NCBI GenBank assembly: GCA_018398805.1
Contig: JAGFBZ010002400.1
Location: 1 to 64,000, forward strand
Direction: 5' to 3'
Length of the DNA: 64,000 nt
From: Hirundichthys speculiger
Taxonomy: Eukaryota > Chordata > Actinopteri > Beloniformes > Exocoetidae
Numbering within the stretch: the first letter of the stretch is position 1; the number at the start of each line of letters is the position of its first letter. The notes below the pieces were generated by a model, which ran no database searches, was not told where the DNA came from, and was given only the letters and a program-made list of their open reading frames with translations. Of this stretch, positions 46,325-57,800 are shown piece by piece. A program made the translations under genes and the position numbers.

Positions 46325-46465
46325 TGGTTTGAATCCCAGCTCGGGGCCCTTCTATATTCAGTTTGCATGTCCTCCCTGTGCTCACGTGGGTTTTCACCAG
46401 GTATTCACAGGCCCCAGAAGAAGCCCGTGGCCCTGGACAGGGAGAACTGGGAACAGAGGATGAGT
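46325..46465 (+). mobile_element. SINE-like repeat fragment
   Basis: Contains TTTGAATCCCAGCTCGGGGC, AGTTTGCATGTCCTCCCTGT and a GGCCCTGGACAGGGAGAACTG-like end: a shortened copy of the repeat at 17255. Confidence 0.6.
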
Positions 46466-46507
46466 CATCCACCTTTAATTAAATGTTTTATATGTTCATC
46501 ACATCTA

Positions 46508-47717
46508 TAGTCACCACCTAGATTTAACTAAGTAAATAGATACGAGCCTCCTGCTGGATAATTACTGCATGGGTGATTATCTTTCAGCTGGCAACAAGTT
46601 ATTTAACCCCAAACAACCATGACAAAGACACATCCTGTGGTCGTGGAAAAGATGTTAGTCTGTTTGAGAAGGGTCAAATCATTGGCATCATGCAGAGAAA
46701 ACATCTAAGGAGATTGCAGAAACTACCAAAATTGGGTTAAGAACTGTCCAACGCATTATTAAAAACTGGAAGGATAGTGGGGACCCATCGTCTTTGAGGA
46801 GGAAATGTGGTCGGAAAAAAATCCTCAATGATTGTGATCGGTGATCACTAAAAGGTTTGGTGACATCAAATAAAAGAAAAACAACAGTAGAACTCAGGGC
46901 TGTTTAATAGTGAAAGTAAGAGCATTTCCACGCACAATGTGAAGGGAACTCCAGGGATTGGGACTGAACAGCTGTGTAGCTTTAAGAAAACCACTAATCA
47001 GTGAGGCTAACTGGAAAAAAAGGCTTCAGTTTGCTAGGGAGCATAAAGATTGGACTCTGGAGCAATGGAAGAAGGTCATGTGGTCTGATGAGTCCAGATT
47101 GACCCTGTTCCAGAGTGATGGGAGCATCAGGGTAAGAAGAGAAGCAGGTGAAGTGATGCTCCCATCATGCCTAGTGCCTGCTGTACCAGCCTGTGGGGGC
47201 AGTGTTCTGATCTGGGGTTTCTGCAGTTGGTCAGGTCCAGGTTCAGCAACAGTATGAGCTCAAAGAATGAGGTCAGCTGACTACCTGAATATACTGAATG
47301 ACCAGGTTATTCCATCAATGGATTTTTTCTTCTCTGATGGCACGGGCATATTCCAAGATGACAATGCCAGGATTTATCGGGTTAAAATTGTGAGAGACTG
47401 GTTCAGGTAGCATGAGACATAATTTTCACACATGGATCGGCCACCACAGAGTCCAGACCTGAACCCCATTGAGAATCTTTTGGATGTGCTGGAGGAGACT
47501 TTGTGCAGCGGTCAGACTCTACCATCATCAATGCAAGATCTTGGTGAAAAATCAATGAAACACTCAATGGAAATAAATCTGGTGACATTGCAGAAGCTCA
47601 TTAAAACAATGCCACAGTGAATGTGTGCTGTAATCAAAGCTAAAGGCGGTCCGACGAAATATTAATGTATGACCTTTTTTTGGTGGTGACTTTTTTTTTT
47701 TTTGGCCAGGCAGTGTA
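46508..47717 (+). pseudogene. Tc1-family transposon, dead transposase
   Basis: Transposase pieces in several frames: SLFEKGQIIGIMQ near 46660; QWKKVMWSDESRL (first catalytic Asp) at about 47075; FQDDNAR (second Asp) at about 47355; SPDLNPIENLLDVLEETL (third acidic site) at about 47450. Many frameshifts and stops. The right end reads TTTGGCCAGGCAGTGTA, the Tc1 terminal repeat. The matching outer left terminal repeat (before TCACCACCTAGATTTAAC at 46510) is missing, so it is 5'-truncated. Confidence 0.88.
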
Positions 47718-47719
47718 TG

Positions 47720-50700
47720 TTCAACATTACTTTTTAAAGTTGGCCTTAATATAGCTGAGGAATCATTTCTGTATAGGTATAAGAAATGCAGTTTTCAAGT
47801 AAAAAAAAAAAACAATGTTAAAGTAATATCTACAGTATAATGGGTCCATTTGGGCATTGACAGCAGTGAATTACTGAGTGTGTGTGCTCTGCAAAGGGCT
47901 TCAGAAAGGGCTATAAAGTGCTTTTCATTAAAATCTTCCCTTTTTGTTAATGAAGAGATAAACAGTTCTCTCATTACTGATCACTGCAAATTGGTAAATA
48001 CAACTGCTTATCTGTAAAATAAAGACAGACCATTTACTGTCTCTTGATAATCAGAAATAAGACCTTATCACAAACTTGTGATCCTGAATAGGAAGAAATA
48101 TGAATGGAAAATAGGCTGTAGGTGGTATGTCTCCGTCCCTCCGGTTTTATCCTTTTAAAAGCTTGATGGAAATTCTGTATGCTTCTGCAAGGTCACAACA
48201 TTTATTACTGTCCAGAGCTGCATTCATCTTTCGCCAGGATCTTGTAGAGATGTTGGGAGAGTCGAAGCTTTCTCCAGCACATCCCAGAGATAAACGCAGA
48301 TTCATCAGATCACGTTCCCACTGATCCCATCAGAGTCCCATCTTTAGACTTTAGACATCCTTAAGACTTTAGAAAGACTGAAGTGGTGGTTTTATTTTTA
48401 TTCTCTTTCATTTTGCACTTAGATTTCACCAAAAATTGTAATAATCTTTGATCACTTCTTCCCTGAAAAATGATGGTTAACCACTAACTATTAAAGTCTT
48501 AATTATGTTCTGGACAGATCTTAATCCAATTTTCTCAGCAACCTAGCCGTTTTGTTGCACGATGCATTGACCGCTACCTCGACCCTTCTTCAACAAAGAA
48601 ACATCATTTCCAATTTAAAAAAAAAAAACAGCCCATCATGGCATCTGGTGTAGCATACCTCCTTGTTCTCTATTGGTAATAAGATGTCAATACTTAATAT
48701 GATATTTTACTTAAAATAAAGGAACTGCTTTCCATTTATGATGCAAGTTTCTCTGAGCACTAGAGGACTCTCCTTTGACCATAGGATCATTATTATTGGA
48801 ATTAAGTTGATTACTAGAATATGCCTTTTGGATAGTCAGCTACTTAATTTCTGGAGCAGAACTGTTCATATTATGTCAACTAGATTGATTTAATGATAAA
48901 GCTATACTGCAGTGTAAATACTCTCCTTAACTGGTAGGCAACTGGGTACAAAGTTTATAACTCACCAAATGTATTTAAACTGTCAAAAAAAAAAACATTT
49001 AATGTATGATTATACACAAACTGCATGTAGCAAAATCTTAGTGTAGATGAAATGCTATGAAATGTTGTTTGAGTGCTTGACATTTTAATAATCCTGGAAA
49101 TTGCACACCCACTGAAAAAAGGAAAGGTAAAGAAATGCTAAAGTTTTATAAGTAACTCAAATGGTTAGTGAGATACCATTCTCTATAAGTACTGAACTTA
49201 CCAAAACTGCTCTTAAGACAACGGTTAAGATGTTCAACACTAATTTGAGAAGCTAAGTTCCCAGATGCATTTGTAACCACTGCTGAGGCTTAGAAAAGTG
49301 TTTTGTTGTTGATAGAGTCACATGGCGTTCCCTTCAGAGCTTATGAATTGACTAATTAGCCTCAGTTCAGGTCCCCGGACTCTCCCGCTGTTCAAACACC
49401 AGAGGAAACACTGCTGGGACAGACTACTGTTTCCCCACATTCAGCCCTGGTGATCTCTATCTATAGCAACTACAGAACTTAGTAAATGGTCTCAGTGGAG
49501 TCAGTGAACTGCCTAATTCGCTGGTGTGGATCGTTTGCCAACAACACAGCCATCTTAGATGCATCCAGAAAATAATGACATTTCAAGTAACTTCTGAGAC
49601 CAGTGCTGGTTCTTCTGTTTTTCATTGCGGCTAAGGTCCTGTTGATGTAGACGAGCAGCACCTGTTGAGTTTGTCTTCTATTAAAAGCATGTTGAGCGTG
49701 AGTACATCTCCAATGAACCTTTAACTGGAGCTTTTGCTGGAAAAAAAAACAACGCACCTTCAGCAGTTGCACTAAATGTCCCTCATTCGTTGCACAAAGC
49801 AACCATTAAAATCAAATAAATACAAGCATGCAAAGCACGATGCTGGTGCTGTGTTTAGATTCAAGCCTCAAGAAAGATCCGTGCTGGAGCTGATGGCAGC
49901 TGTGAATGGATTTCCTTGTAACAACTGTCCTGAAACTCCTCCTCGAGCCTATAGATTAAGCTCGTGCTGTCACAGGACTGCTCTGAGGTGACGACATAAT
50001 GCCCCGGCAGCAGCGCTCTTCTCTGAGTGGGTTGACCACATTGTGTCTGGAGCAATTTCCAGCTTCACTAACTCTGCTTGGTGTTTTAACGGCTTTCTTC
50101 CACATGCCTCGACCAGACCAGATGTCGAGTCGGGTTCTTTTCACCTTTCTGGCTCACCGGTGACCTGGACCTTCAGTTCCTGTTGCATGTGTCAAAAGTA
50201 GGACCCGTTATACTGGTCCCGTATTGTTACCTCCTATTTCTGTGGACATTGTAACCTTTAAAGTTATCCTTAATGTGAAGCTGTCAGCTTGGGGATGCAG
50301 TTGTCATTTTAAAAAAACAAATCTGGAAAACATAGCTGCCGCATGGGTTATTTTTGTTCTTTCTCCTCATACTAGAAGCACAACCCGTCCCTCTGAAGAA
50401 TGGTATTGTTGGCTCATTACAGAGTCTACATGTCCACGAGGACCTCAGAGTTTATGGGAACTGTTTTATTTTTACTGTGTGGGTGTGTGTGTGCGTGAGA
50501 TCTCCCCCCTTATCTGTCTCCTTGATTGCAGCGAGGAAACGCCTGAAACTTTATTTACTCAAAGTTTTACATACCGCACCTTTCTCTCCATAAGAATTTC
50601 CTTGTCGAGCATCCTAACTTTTGAACACTGAAACTTTGTGCCATTGGTCATTGTCTGCAAGCAGCTCTCTAAATGGCTGCACGATGATGGCCTGACCGTG

Positions 50701-50840
50701 GCAAGCTCAGCCCCTTTGGGGGAAAAAAAAGCAGCTTGGAGTAAACACTTAGATATAGACAACCATCTCCATCGAACTGTTTACATGCAAACAAAAGGCT
50801 TTGTGTTTGCTGATGCACTTCAAGTGCCAAGGTGATGCAT

Positions 50841-50845
<5 letters not shown>
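47720..50845. other. intergenic, no gene seen
   Basis: About 3.1 kb with only short A/T runs. Frames such as 49479-49802 and 50224-50631 lack family resemblance and splice context, so I do not call them. Confidence 0.5.

Positions 50846-50938
<93 letters not shown>
50846..50938. repeat. compound AT then GATA microsatellite
   Basis: About 27 bp of AT followed by about 16 GATA repeats, unrelated in flank to the TRIM-array GATA tracts. Confidence 0.97.
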
Positions 50939-51306
50939 GGCTGGGCAACGATTACAATTTTTAATCACAATTAATCGCATTATATATGAAAAATCTAATA
51001 ATGAATTCAAAAGTTGTGTAAAATGCACTTTTATTGAAATGTTCTGCTGCCATATGAACTAAAGTGCCATAACATTTGTTGTTCAAACACTTTTAACATC
51101 AGCACTTGTCAGTAACACATATTTAGTGTAAATCTCATCTTAAAAAATGTTAAATAAAATAAAGTTTATGGCCACTGCCAGGGCATTAATGTCACCCTTT
51201 TTTTGTGAAAAAAAAATACAAACAAAATCCAACAAAATGATTGTGGCTCAGCACAATCAGAACATTAAACAGGTAATTTCTGAGGTAACAGCAGAAACTT
51301 TTAACG

Positions 51307-51307
<1 letters not shown>

Positions 51308-51355
<48 letters not shown>
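51308..51355. repeat. TA dinucleotide tract
   Basis: About 24 TA repeats. Confidence 0.97.
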
Positions 51356-51357
<2 letters not shown>

Positions 51358-51359
51358 GA

Positions 51360-52316
51360 AATTTGCAATTTACACTTCTCTTGCCTAGAAATAGTAAAAT
51401 AATATTTGTTTAATAAAGTGCATTCTGCTGTTGTTTATTTATTACATCGATTCACAATTAAATACAAAAAGAAAAAGATAAATCAACAGGACAGCATTAA
51501 TTTTCCTCCAGAGACTTTCTATTTCCCATTGACAGGATGAGTACAATTGCAGGAAACGTGTGTACTGCGCAGGAAATGTTTTTGTTTATAGTAAAATCAG
51601 AGGGTTCGGCAGCGTGCTGTTTTCCCAGTGAAAAAGGAGATTATTTCCATTTTTAAAATGTTTTATAACCTTTGGGATGTTAAGTAGCCACAGAAAACAA
51701 TGCAACAAGAAGGATGTAAAAGCCTGTAAACACGCTGACTGTACTGAGTATAATACAGGTGTGGCACCGCAGGTTTCCCTCGCCTGACCTTCGGTGTCCT
51801 CCTGGCAAGGTTGTGTCAACTGCTGGTGTCGTGAGGCGTCAGAGCCATCCTCACGTGGAAATGAATGGAAAACTGATGCTTATCTCTTATGTTGTGACTT
51901 TGAATTCAAACCAGGAAAAAGAAACACAAATAGTAGTTGCATCAGTAGTTGGGATCACAAGCTTTACCTGGAACCGAACAGTTTTTTATTTATCTTCTAG
52001 CCAATTTTGAGTCGTTTTCCTGAATTTTACCTTTGACCATATAAGTTAGCTCTCACTGTTTATTTTCTCCTGACCATGTTTCAATATCATAATTGTGAAA
52101 TTGTGAAAACCCAACATATCATATTTATTTATTTATATCCTTTATTTCACCAGGTGTAAGTCTCATTGACATTAAAATATCTTTTTCATAAGAGACTTGG
52201 CCAAGAATGGCAGCATTTGATACTTTTTTTTTCTGACACCTCTGCATCATCCACATCATCAAAACCTTCCTGAAAAATTGTCGTATACAATTTAAGAAAT
52301 AAAAAAAAAATGAGAG
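51360..52316. other. intergenic, no gene seen
   Basis: No coding frame with family resemblance and no clear repeat. Confidence 0.45.
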
Positions 52317-52490
52317 CAGCTCTCCAGCCACTCCGGTTTCCCCCCACAGTCCAAACAGGAGAAAGTATGAGTACATTTGTTTGGTCTAATGATGGACCGA
52401 CGACCTGCCCAGAGAACTGCAGTAGGCTCTGGCAGACCCCCAAGACCCTCAACAGGAAGAAGCAAGCATAGATAATAGATGGCTGGTTTA
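52317..52490 (+). mobile_element. SINE-like repeat fragment
   Basis: Carries TTTCCCCCCACAGTCCAAAC, a GACCGACGACCTGCCCAGAG segment and an ATAGATAATAGATGG tail; a diverged, 5'-truncated relative of the repeat at 17255. Confidence 0.6.
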
Positions 52491-52499
52491 AAAGAAAAT

Positions 52500-53500
52500 A
52501 AAAACAGCAACACAAAGAAAGTGGAGTAGGCGTGAACATGATGGACTTGCTACATTTTCATCACGTTCGTTGCCTCACGATCATTTTACACAAGCTCACA
52601 GTACGGAGCATGTATCGTCAGTAAGAGAAAAAAACGTTTTATGTTTTTCTTTTTCTTTTTTTAAGAATAGGGTTACACAATTCAATTAGCAAGAAAGATA
52701 CAGTAAAGGCTTCAAATTCAGAAAAATGAATTTTCTGGCTAATGTTCCAAATGTAAGGCCTGAAAACTTAGTTTTTTTTTTGTTTTTTTTTTTAAAGGCT
52801 CTGTAATATAATCTGTTTTAACATGTTTTTCATCTGTAAAGAATTATCATTATTATTATTTGTTTTTTTTTTTTTAGGACAGGGTTACACAACCTAATTA
52901 CCACAAACACACTCTACGTTTTATCTGCACTCCTTGTCATCTCGTGTCTGACTTGCTCTGTGTTTTTCTCCCCAAAGGCCCCGTCTGCATTGATTATTCA
53001 GCTTCTTATTCTTTGTTTGAGCTAGTCATTGAAGTACTCATAAAATGGAAATGTTATTTCCGGTGTTACTGCCCTCTGCATACATATATATAGATTGAGA
53101 TTTCCTGTAGAAACACAACTTCCTAGAATACTTTCTCAACAAAAAACCTTCACTCTGCTCTGATTGGACATCTGCAGTGGTCTGATCGGACCCCACCTAC
53201 TATTCTCTTTTCTCTGGAGAAATTTGAAGTACAAAGATACATTAACTTTTAATTGACTGCAAAATTACTATGTGCCTGCAAATGCAGGAGGAATCAAGAA
53301 CATTTTAATATTGTTTCCAGGTTATTACAAACTCCAAAAACCATTAAGCATATAGTACAAGATAGATCATATACAAACATTTAAACAAGAAACATGATTA
53401 AATCGGGACTTGAAAGGGATTTTTATTTTATTTTTATGTTTTTCTCTTTATATGGCGGCATAAAGAGAAACCTTAAAGATGTCTCCATCTCCATCTGACA
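52500..53500. other. intergenic, no gene seen
   Basis: AT-rich with several poly-T runs; nothing recognisable. Confidence 0.45.
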
Positions 53501-53502
53501 GC

Positions 53503-53856
53503 CATCATCTTTACCTGCTTAATCCTCTGCAGGGTCACAGGGATCTGCTGGAGTCTATCCCAGCTCACTTCGGGTGAAAGGCAGGGGTACACCCTGGACA
53601 GGTCTCCAGTCCATTGCAGGGCCACATGTAGACAAACAACCATGCACACTCACAATCACCCCTACAGGTAATTTTGAACCACCAATTAACCTGATATGCA
53701 TGTTGTTGGACTGTGGGAGGAAGCCAGAGTACCCGGAGGAAACCCACGCAAGCCTGGGGAGAACATGCAAACTCGACACAAAAAGGCCTCTGCTGAGGTT
53801 TCAAACCAGGAACCTTCGAGGCAACAGTACTAACCACCAAGCCACCGTGCAGCCCG
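53503..53856 (-). mobile_element. SINE-like repeat, near full length
   Basis: Inverted copy of the repeat at 17255: the 3' end near 53510 (TTACCTGCTTAATCCTCTGC), the CCTGGACAGGTCTCCAGTCC segment at about 53592, and the head (GGGCTGCACGGTGGCTTGGT on the minus strand) at about 53855. Three long frames cross it but all are repeat translation. Confidence 0.8.
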
Positions 53857-54467
53857 CTGTGTGACATAGATTTACAATTTTTTTTTTTTTTTTTTTTGCA
53901 AACAGTTTTTTTTTTTAATTTTTAATTAATTTTTTTTAAACTTTACTTCCAAAGGGCAACATCTGGCTTGCTATATTTAAGCAAACCAGGAAATAAGTTT
54001 AATTTCAGTTCCTCAACTGACCACTGGGGGCTGACTCCAAAAGCAAATCAATCTCCAGTGACCCCCATGTTGCAATCTTCCTCTTTGCAGCAGAAATAGT
54101 GGCTGCAAGGGGGGGGTGGTAGATCCTTGATTGACAGCTTGTACAGCCACTGGCTTTTGCTACTTAGCACTGACGTGTGAGCTGTAAATAAACACCCAAC
54201 AATGCACAGTCATTCTTATTATGAAGATGATATGTTTTGATATGCTGTTAACTCTACTAACAGACCACAGCGACATGCTGGAGGTTGGCCTGGAAGGTGT
54301 CTGAAGATTAAGTTTAGCTCAGCAGCAGGCAGCCTGTGTGAAGAAGAGCCACCACAAGCTTTTGTTGTTGTTGTTCAAAACCTAAGCAGCAAAAGACAGC
54401 ACAAAGTTTACTCAACAAAATTAAAATCAGGGTGGATGCAGTACAAAAACAAAGAAGTTGAAATGGT

Positions 54468-54710
54468 AAATGGACTGCACCTATATACCGCTTTATCCAC
54501 ACCAAGGTGCTCTCAAACCGGTTTACAATGGCCTCTTATTCACCCATTCACACACCAGTGGGTGGCTGCCAACCCACTGGGGTAAGTTGTTAGGGTTAGT
54601 GTCTTGCCCAAGGACACTTTGGCATGTGGACAGTTGGAACTGGGATCGAACTGCCAACCTTCCACTGACTGGATGACCCGCTCTACCAACTGAGCTACAG
54701 CCACCCACAT
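54468..54710 (-). mobile_element. tRNA-derived SINE
   Basis: Minus strand starts GGTGGCTGTAGCTCAGTTGG (a tRNA-like box A region), then GGCAGTTCGATCCC (box B), then the CCTTGGGCAAGACACTAACC body. It is a SINE head, not a functional tRNA: it continues straight into SINE body and the cloverleaf is not maintained. Confidence 0.8.
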
Positions 54711-54719
54711 TTTTTTTTT

Positions 54720-56450
54720 AAGTAAAAGAACCAAGCTCCTGACTCTGGTGTTCAGACTATGAAGCGAATGCAGACCATCAGTGTTCCAGACCACCTTCAA
54801 ATGCATCCAAAGTGATCAGATCTCTATTCATCTTGGAATTTGTTCAGACCTTGCATTACTTCTGGCCACTTGTGGTTGGATTTCCTTGGACACATGTTAA
54901 TGCAAAGTCCAAGGAGGGGGCGGGGCTAGAGATGCACCTTGACAAGAGTGTAAAAAACAACATAGAAACAAAACAGCAAGCGCTGTTGACTTTGTTGTCC
55001 TTGGTATTATCCATGAAAATAATAGTGATAATAATACATTTTATTTATATTTCACTTTACATTAGCAGGCAAGAACAAATTGGGGGGGGGGGGGGGGGGG
55101 GGGGGGTAGCAGCAGTACCGGTAGTTGAAACACTAACGCTAATAAAAATGGACTCATATGGTAATGTCATGAGAGCATCTTGACTGCTGTTTAATGCAAG
55201 TGATGCACTATCTTCCCACAAACAGGCCACACAACACCAGTGAGAAATATCCCTTTAAGGACGTGGTCCATGGTGATGTCACTGAAGAAAGGGAGAAAAG
55301 CAAGGCTTCAATGCATGTCAGTCTGCTCCACAGCTTTGTTTCCTCTAGGACAGAGTAAGCTTCTTTGTTGTGGACTTAAGGCATTGTATTTTGTACTTTT
55401 TACATGCACAAAAGGTTATATAGTTACACTGGGAGCGGGGGAGATGCAAAGGAGCTGAATTTAACTTGTTCAAAAACTCAGAAATAAGAAGTGAAAATTC
55501 TCCATGTCATCATGTAAAATGACTAGTAATCTGTAAAAGTTACTGTGCTTAAAGTTAAATGTTGGATTTTTGTTAGTTTTTGCTTGAAATTGTTATCTTA
55601 ATTAATTATTTTTTAAATAGTTTCCTGTATGTTAATGCTTCCTTTAAAGAATATATTGTAGGGTTTCCTTTCAGCGTTTACTGTGATCTAGCCTCAGAGT
55701 ACATACTGCACACTTGCAACTTAATGAGCGAAGCGGCTCGTGGGCTGACTTTGTCAGACTGTGCCTAATGAACAATGCATACATTGTTGCATAATTCTCC
55801 TCTGACGCCTGGGGTCAACAGGGCTAACAATGGTCAGCATTAAATAAATGCAACTGAGACAATCATTTGCGAAGGTGTTTTCAAAATGCGTCAAAATATC
55901 AACAAGAATATTTTTCTACCTTTATAACGCAGCGCAGCAGCAGAGACTCCTTGAATTCCTGATTTAACACTTTGTTGCTCTGGGTGGGAACAATAGTCGC
56001 TGTATGCACTTACAGATCGCATCAGCTGAATGGTGGGAAAAGAGCCACACCTTGGCAGACAAAGGAATGCTGAGGCCAGTCCATCACTTAGCCGCTGTTG
56101 TTGTAAATAACAGCACATGTCCAACACCTACAGTAACAAACACACTCCTGGATTCTTCTTCTGAACTACAGGGATTTACATTACACAGCAGCATGAGTGT
56201 AAAGTCAATTTATATCATTTACTTGCCATATCGCAAATTACAAATGAATGCTATGCTTCCAAAGTCCTTCCTAAGGTCAGCAACAAAACATATAAATGTA
56301 TAAAACTAAAAAGTCCTGCATCTACAGAGAAGCGTTCCCATCTCTTTTCCAGGCAAAACCAATGCATTCATTCTTACTTCAGCTTGACTTTTTCATCTTT
56401 ATGTGATCCATTTATAATGACTCTGGAGAAGCTCAAATAATGACAGTTAC
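54720..56450. other. intergenic, no gene seen
   Basis: Apart from the poly-G run at 55082 I see no repeat or coding feature that I can support. Confidence 0.45.
55082..55106. repeat. poly-G run of 25
   Basis: Uninterrupted G homopolymer; could form a G-quadruplex and is also prone to miscounting in sequencing. Confidence 0.98.
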
Positions 56451-56459
56451 TGCAACATT

Positions 56460-56540
56460 TGATTTCCCTTCAGGGATTAATAAGATATCATTGCACTGAA
56501 TCGAATTGAATCGAATTGAATTGAATTGAATTGAATTGAA
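56460..56540 (+). mobile_element. LINE 3' tail with TTGAA repeats
   Basis: TGATTTCCCTTCAGGGATTA is followed by repeated TTGAA, the standard 3' end of a fish LINE; the same tail type ends the LINE at 10142 in the other orientation. Confidence 0.65.
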
Positions 56541-57639
56541 CGTCAGGAGGCTGATTTCCAAAAAGGTTGGGAGAAGGTTGAAAAAATGCAGGAGAAATTA
56601 AAGCCTCCTTTGGAGAGTTGTTTTTATGCCTTGTTTTTGGTTTCTACCTTCCGCTGGGAAGGTAAATAGTGATGTAAATGATGTCTGTTATGTAAATGAA
56701 GTAGGTTGTGGTTCGTAAAAGTGCATTTCTGCTCTGAAATGTGCCATTAGAGAGTTAAAAAGGACATGTTAGGAGTGTGAGGTTTCATGCGCAATCATAT
56801 TTGAGAGTACTTTCCCCCACTGCAGTGATGTAAAAGTATACATCTCTGGTTCTTATCTACATTCCATTTAGGAGTTTTGCATTACCCAACATTTCTTTTA
56901 TGTCTTACAAGACAGCAAGTTTTGGTCACTGTGGTCTTCTCCAAGGAGAACAAGGAATGGATTAACCCAGAAATAAATCTAACGCAGTGTCCTCTTCCCA
57001 TCACATTTAATGGCTCCGTTTGTATTAATCACCTCCAGTGAAAAGGTCTGCCACTCCTCACTAGTCTCCACTCCCACAACTATGCCTGTATATCAGGGCC
57101 CCGGCCTCACAAAGACTCCCTCTGCCTCGCACGTTCTGTGACTTAATGTTCGGTGCCAGGCTCCAGCGGGGTGCAGGCCCATGGGGTGAGAGACACAGCT
57201 TAGCATGACCGGCATATTTACAGAAAGAGTTGACGTTTCTGTTGTGTAGATGTGCGGAGGGCTGATGATGGAATGTGACTGGAGGAGGCTGTGGTTGGGT
57301 TCTTCCTCACAGAAAGATGAGTGTTGCTCTCAAGGGGAATAACTGTTCCTCCCAGATTTCATGGTTTTACCTGATAATCACACGGTTTTGAGATCTGTGT
57401 GCACACAAGGTTAGTGAAGGCTTTTAAAATGCAGGAATAGTTCCCCTGAACCATTGAAAAACACAATCTAAAACTCTATTTATTCAAAACATACATGGAT
57501 CATACAGTTGCTTATTCAACTTCTCCCTTTAACCAGTATAATGATAAAAAATCATTTGCTTTTAGACACTTCATTTTTAAATCTGAAGTCATCATATTTG
57601 CTTTCAGTCAAAACTTTCTTTCAGTTTTTCCTTTTCAGG

Positions 57640-57800
57640 GGGTCATCACAGCGGATCGCTGTGTTCTGCATATTGATTTGGTGTTGGTTTTATGCTGGAT
57701 GTCCTTCCTGATACAGCCTTTTCCTCTTTATCAACCATTTATCCAGGCTTGGGATTGGCTCTACAGGGACACTGGTTTGTGATACGCTCAGTGGCTGAGG
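57640..57800 (+). mobile_element. RTE-type LINE 3'-region fragment
   Basis: Contains GGGGTCATCACAGCGGATCG and CTGGATGTCCTTCCTGATAC, a familiar fish repeat segment. No open reading frame of its own. Confidence 0.55.

Noticed and set aside
49479..49802. 107-aa minus-strand frame
   Set aside because: No recognisable motif and no neighbouring exon signals.
50224..50631. 135-aa plus-strand frame
   Set aside because: No family resemblance, no splice signals and mixed low-complexity codons; chance frame in intergenic DNA.
54640..54708. tRNA-like sequence with box A and box B
   Set aside because: Part of a SINE head: no proper cloverleaf 3' half, and it continues directly into SINE body.
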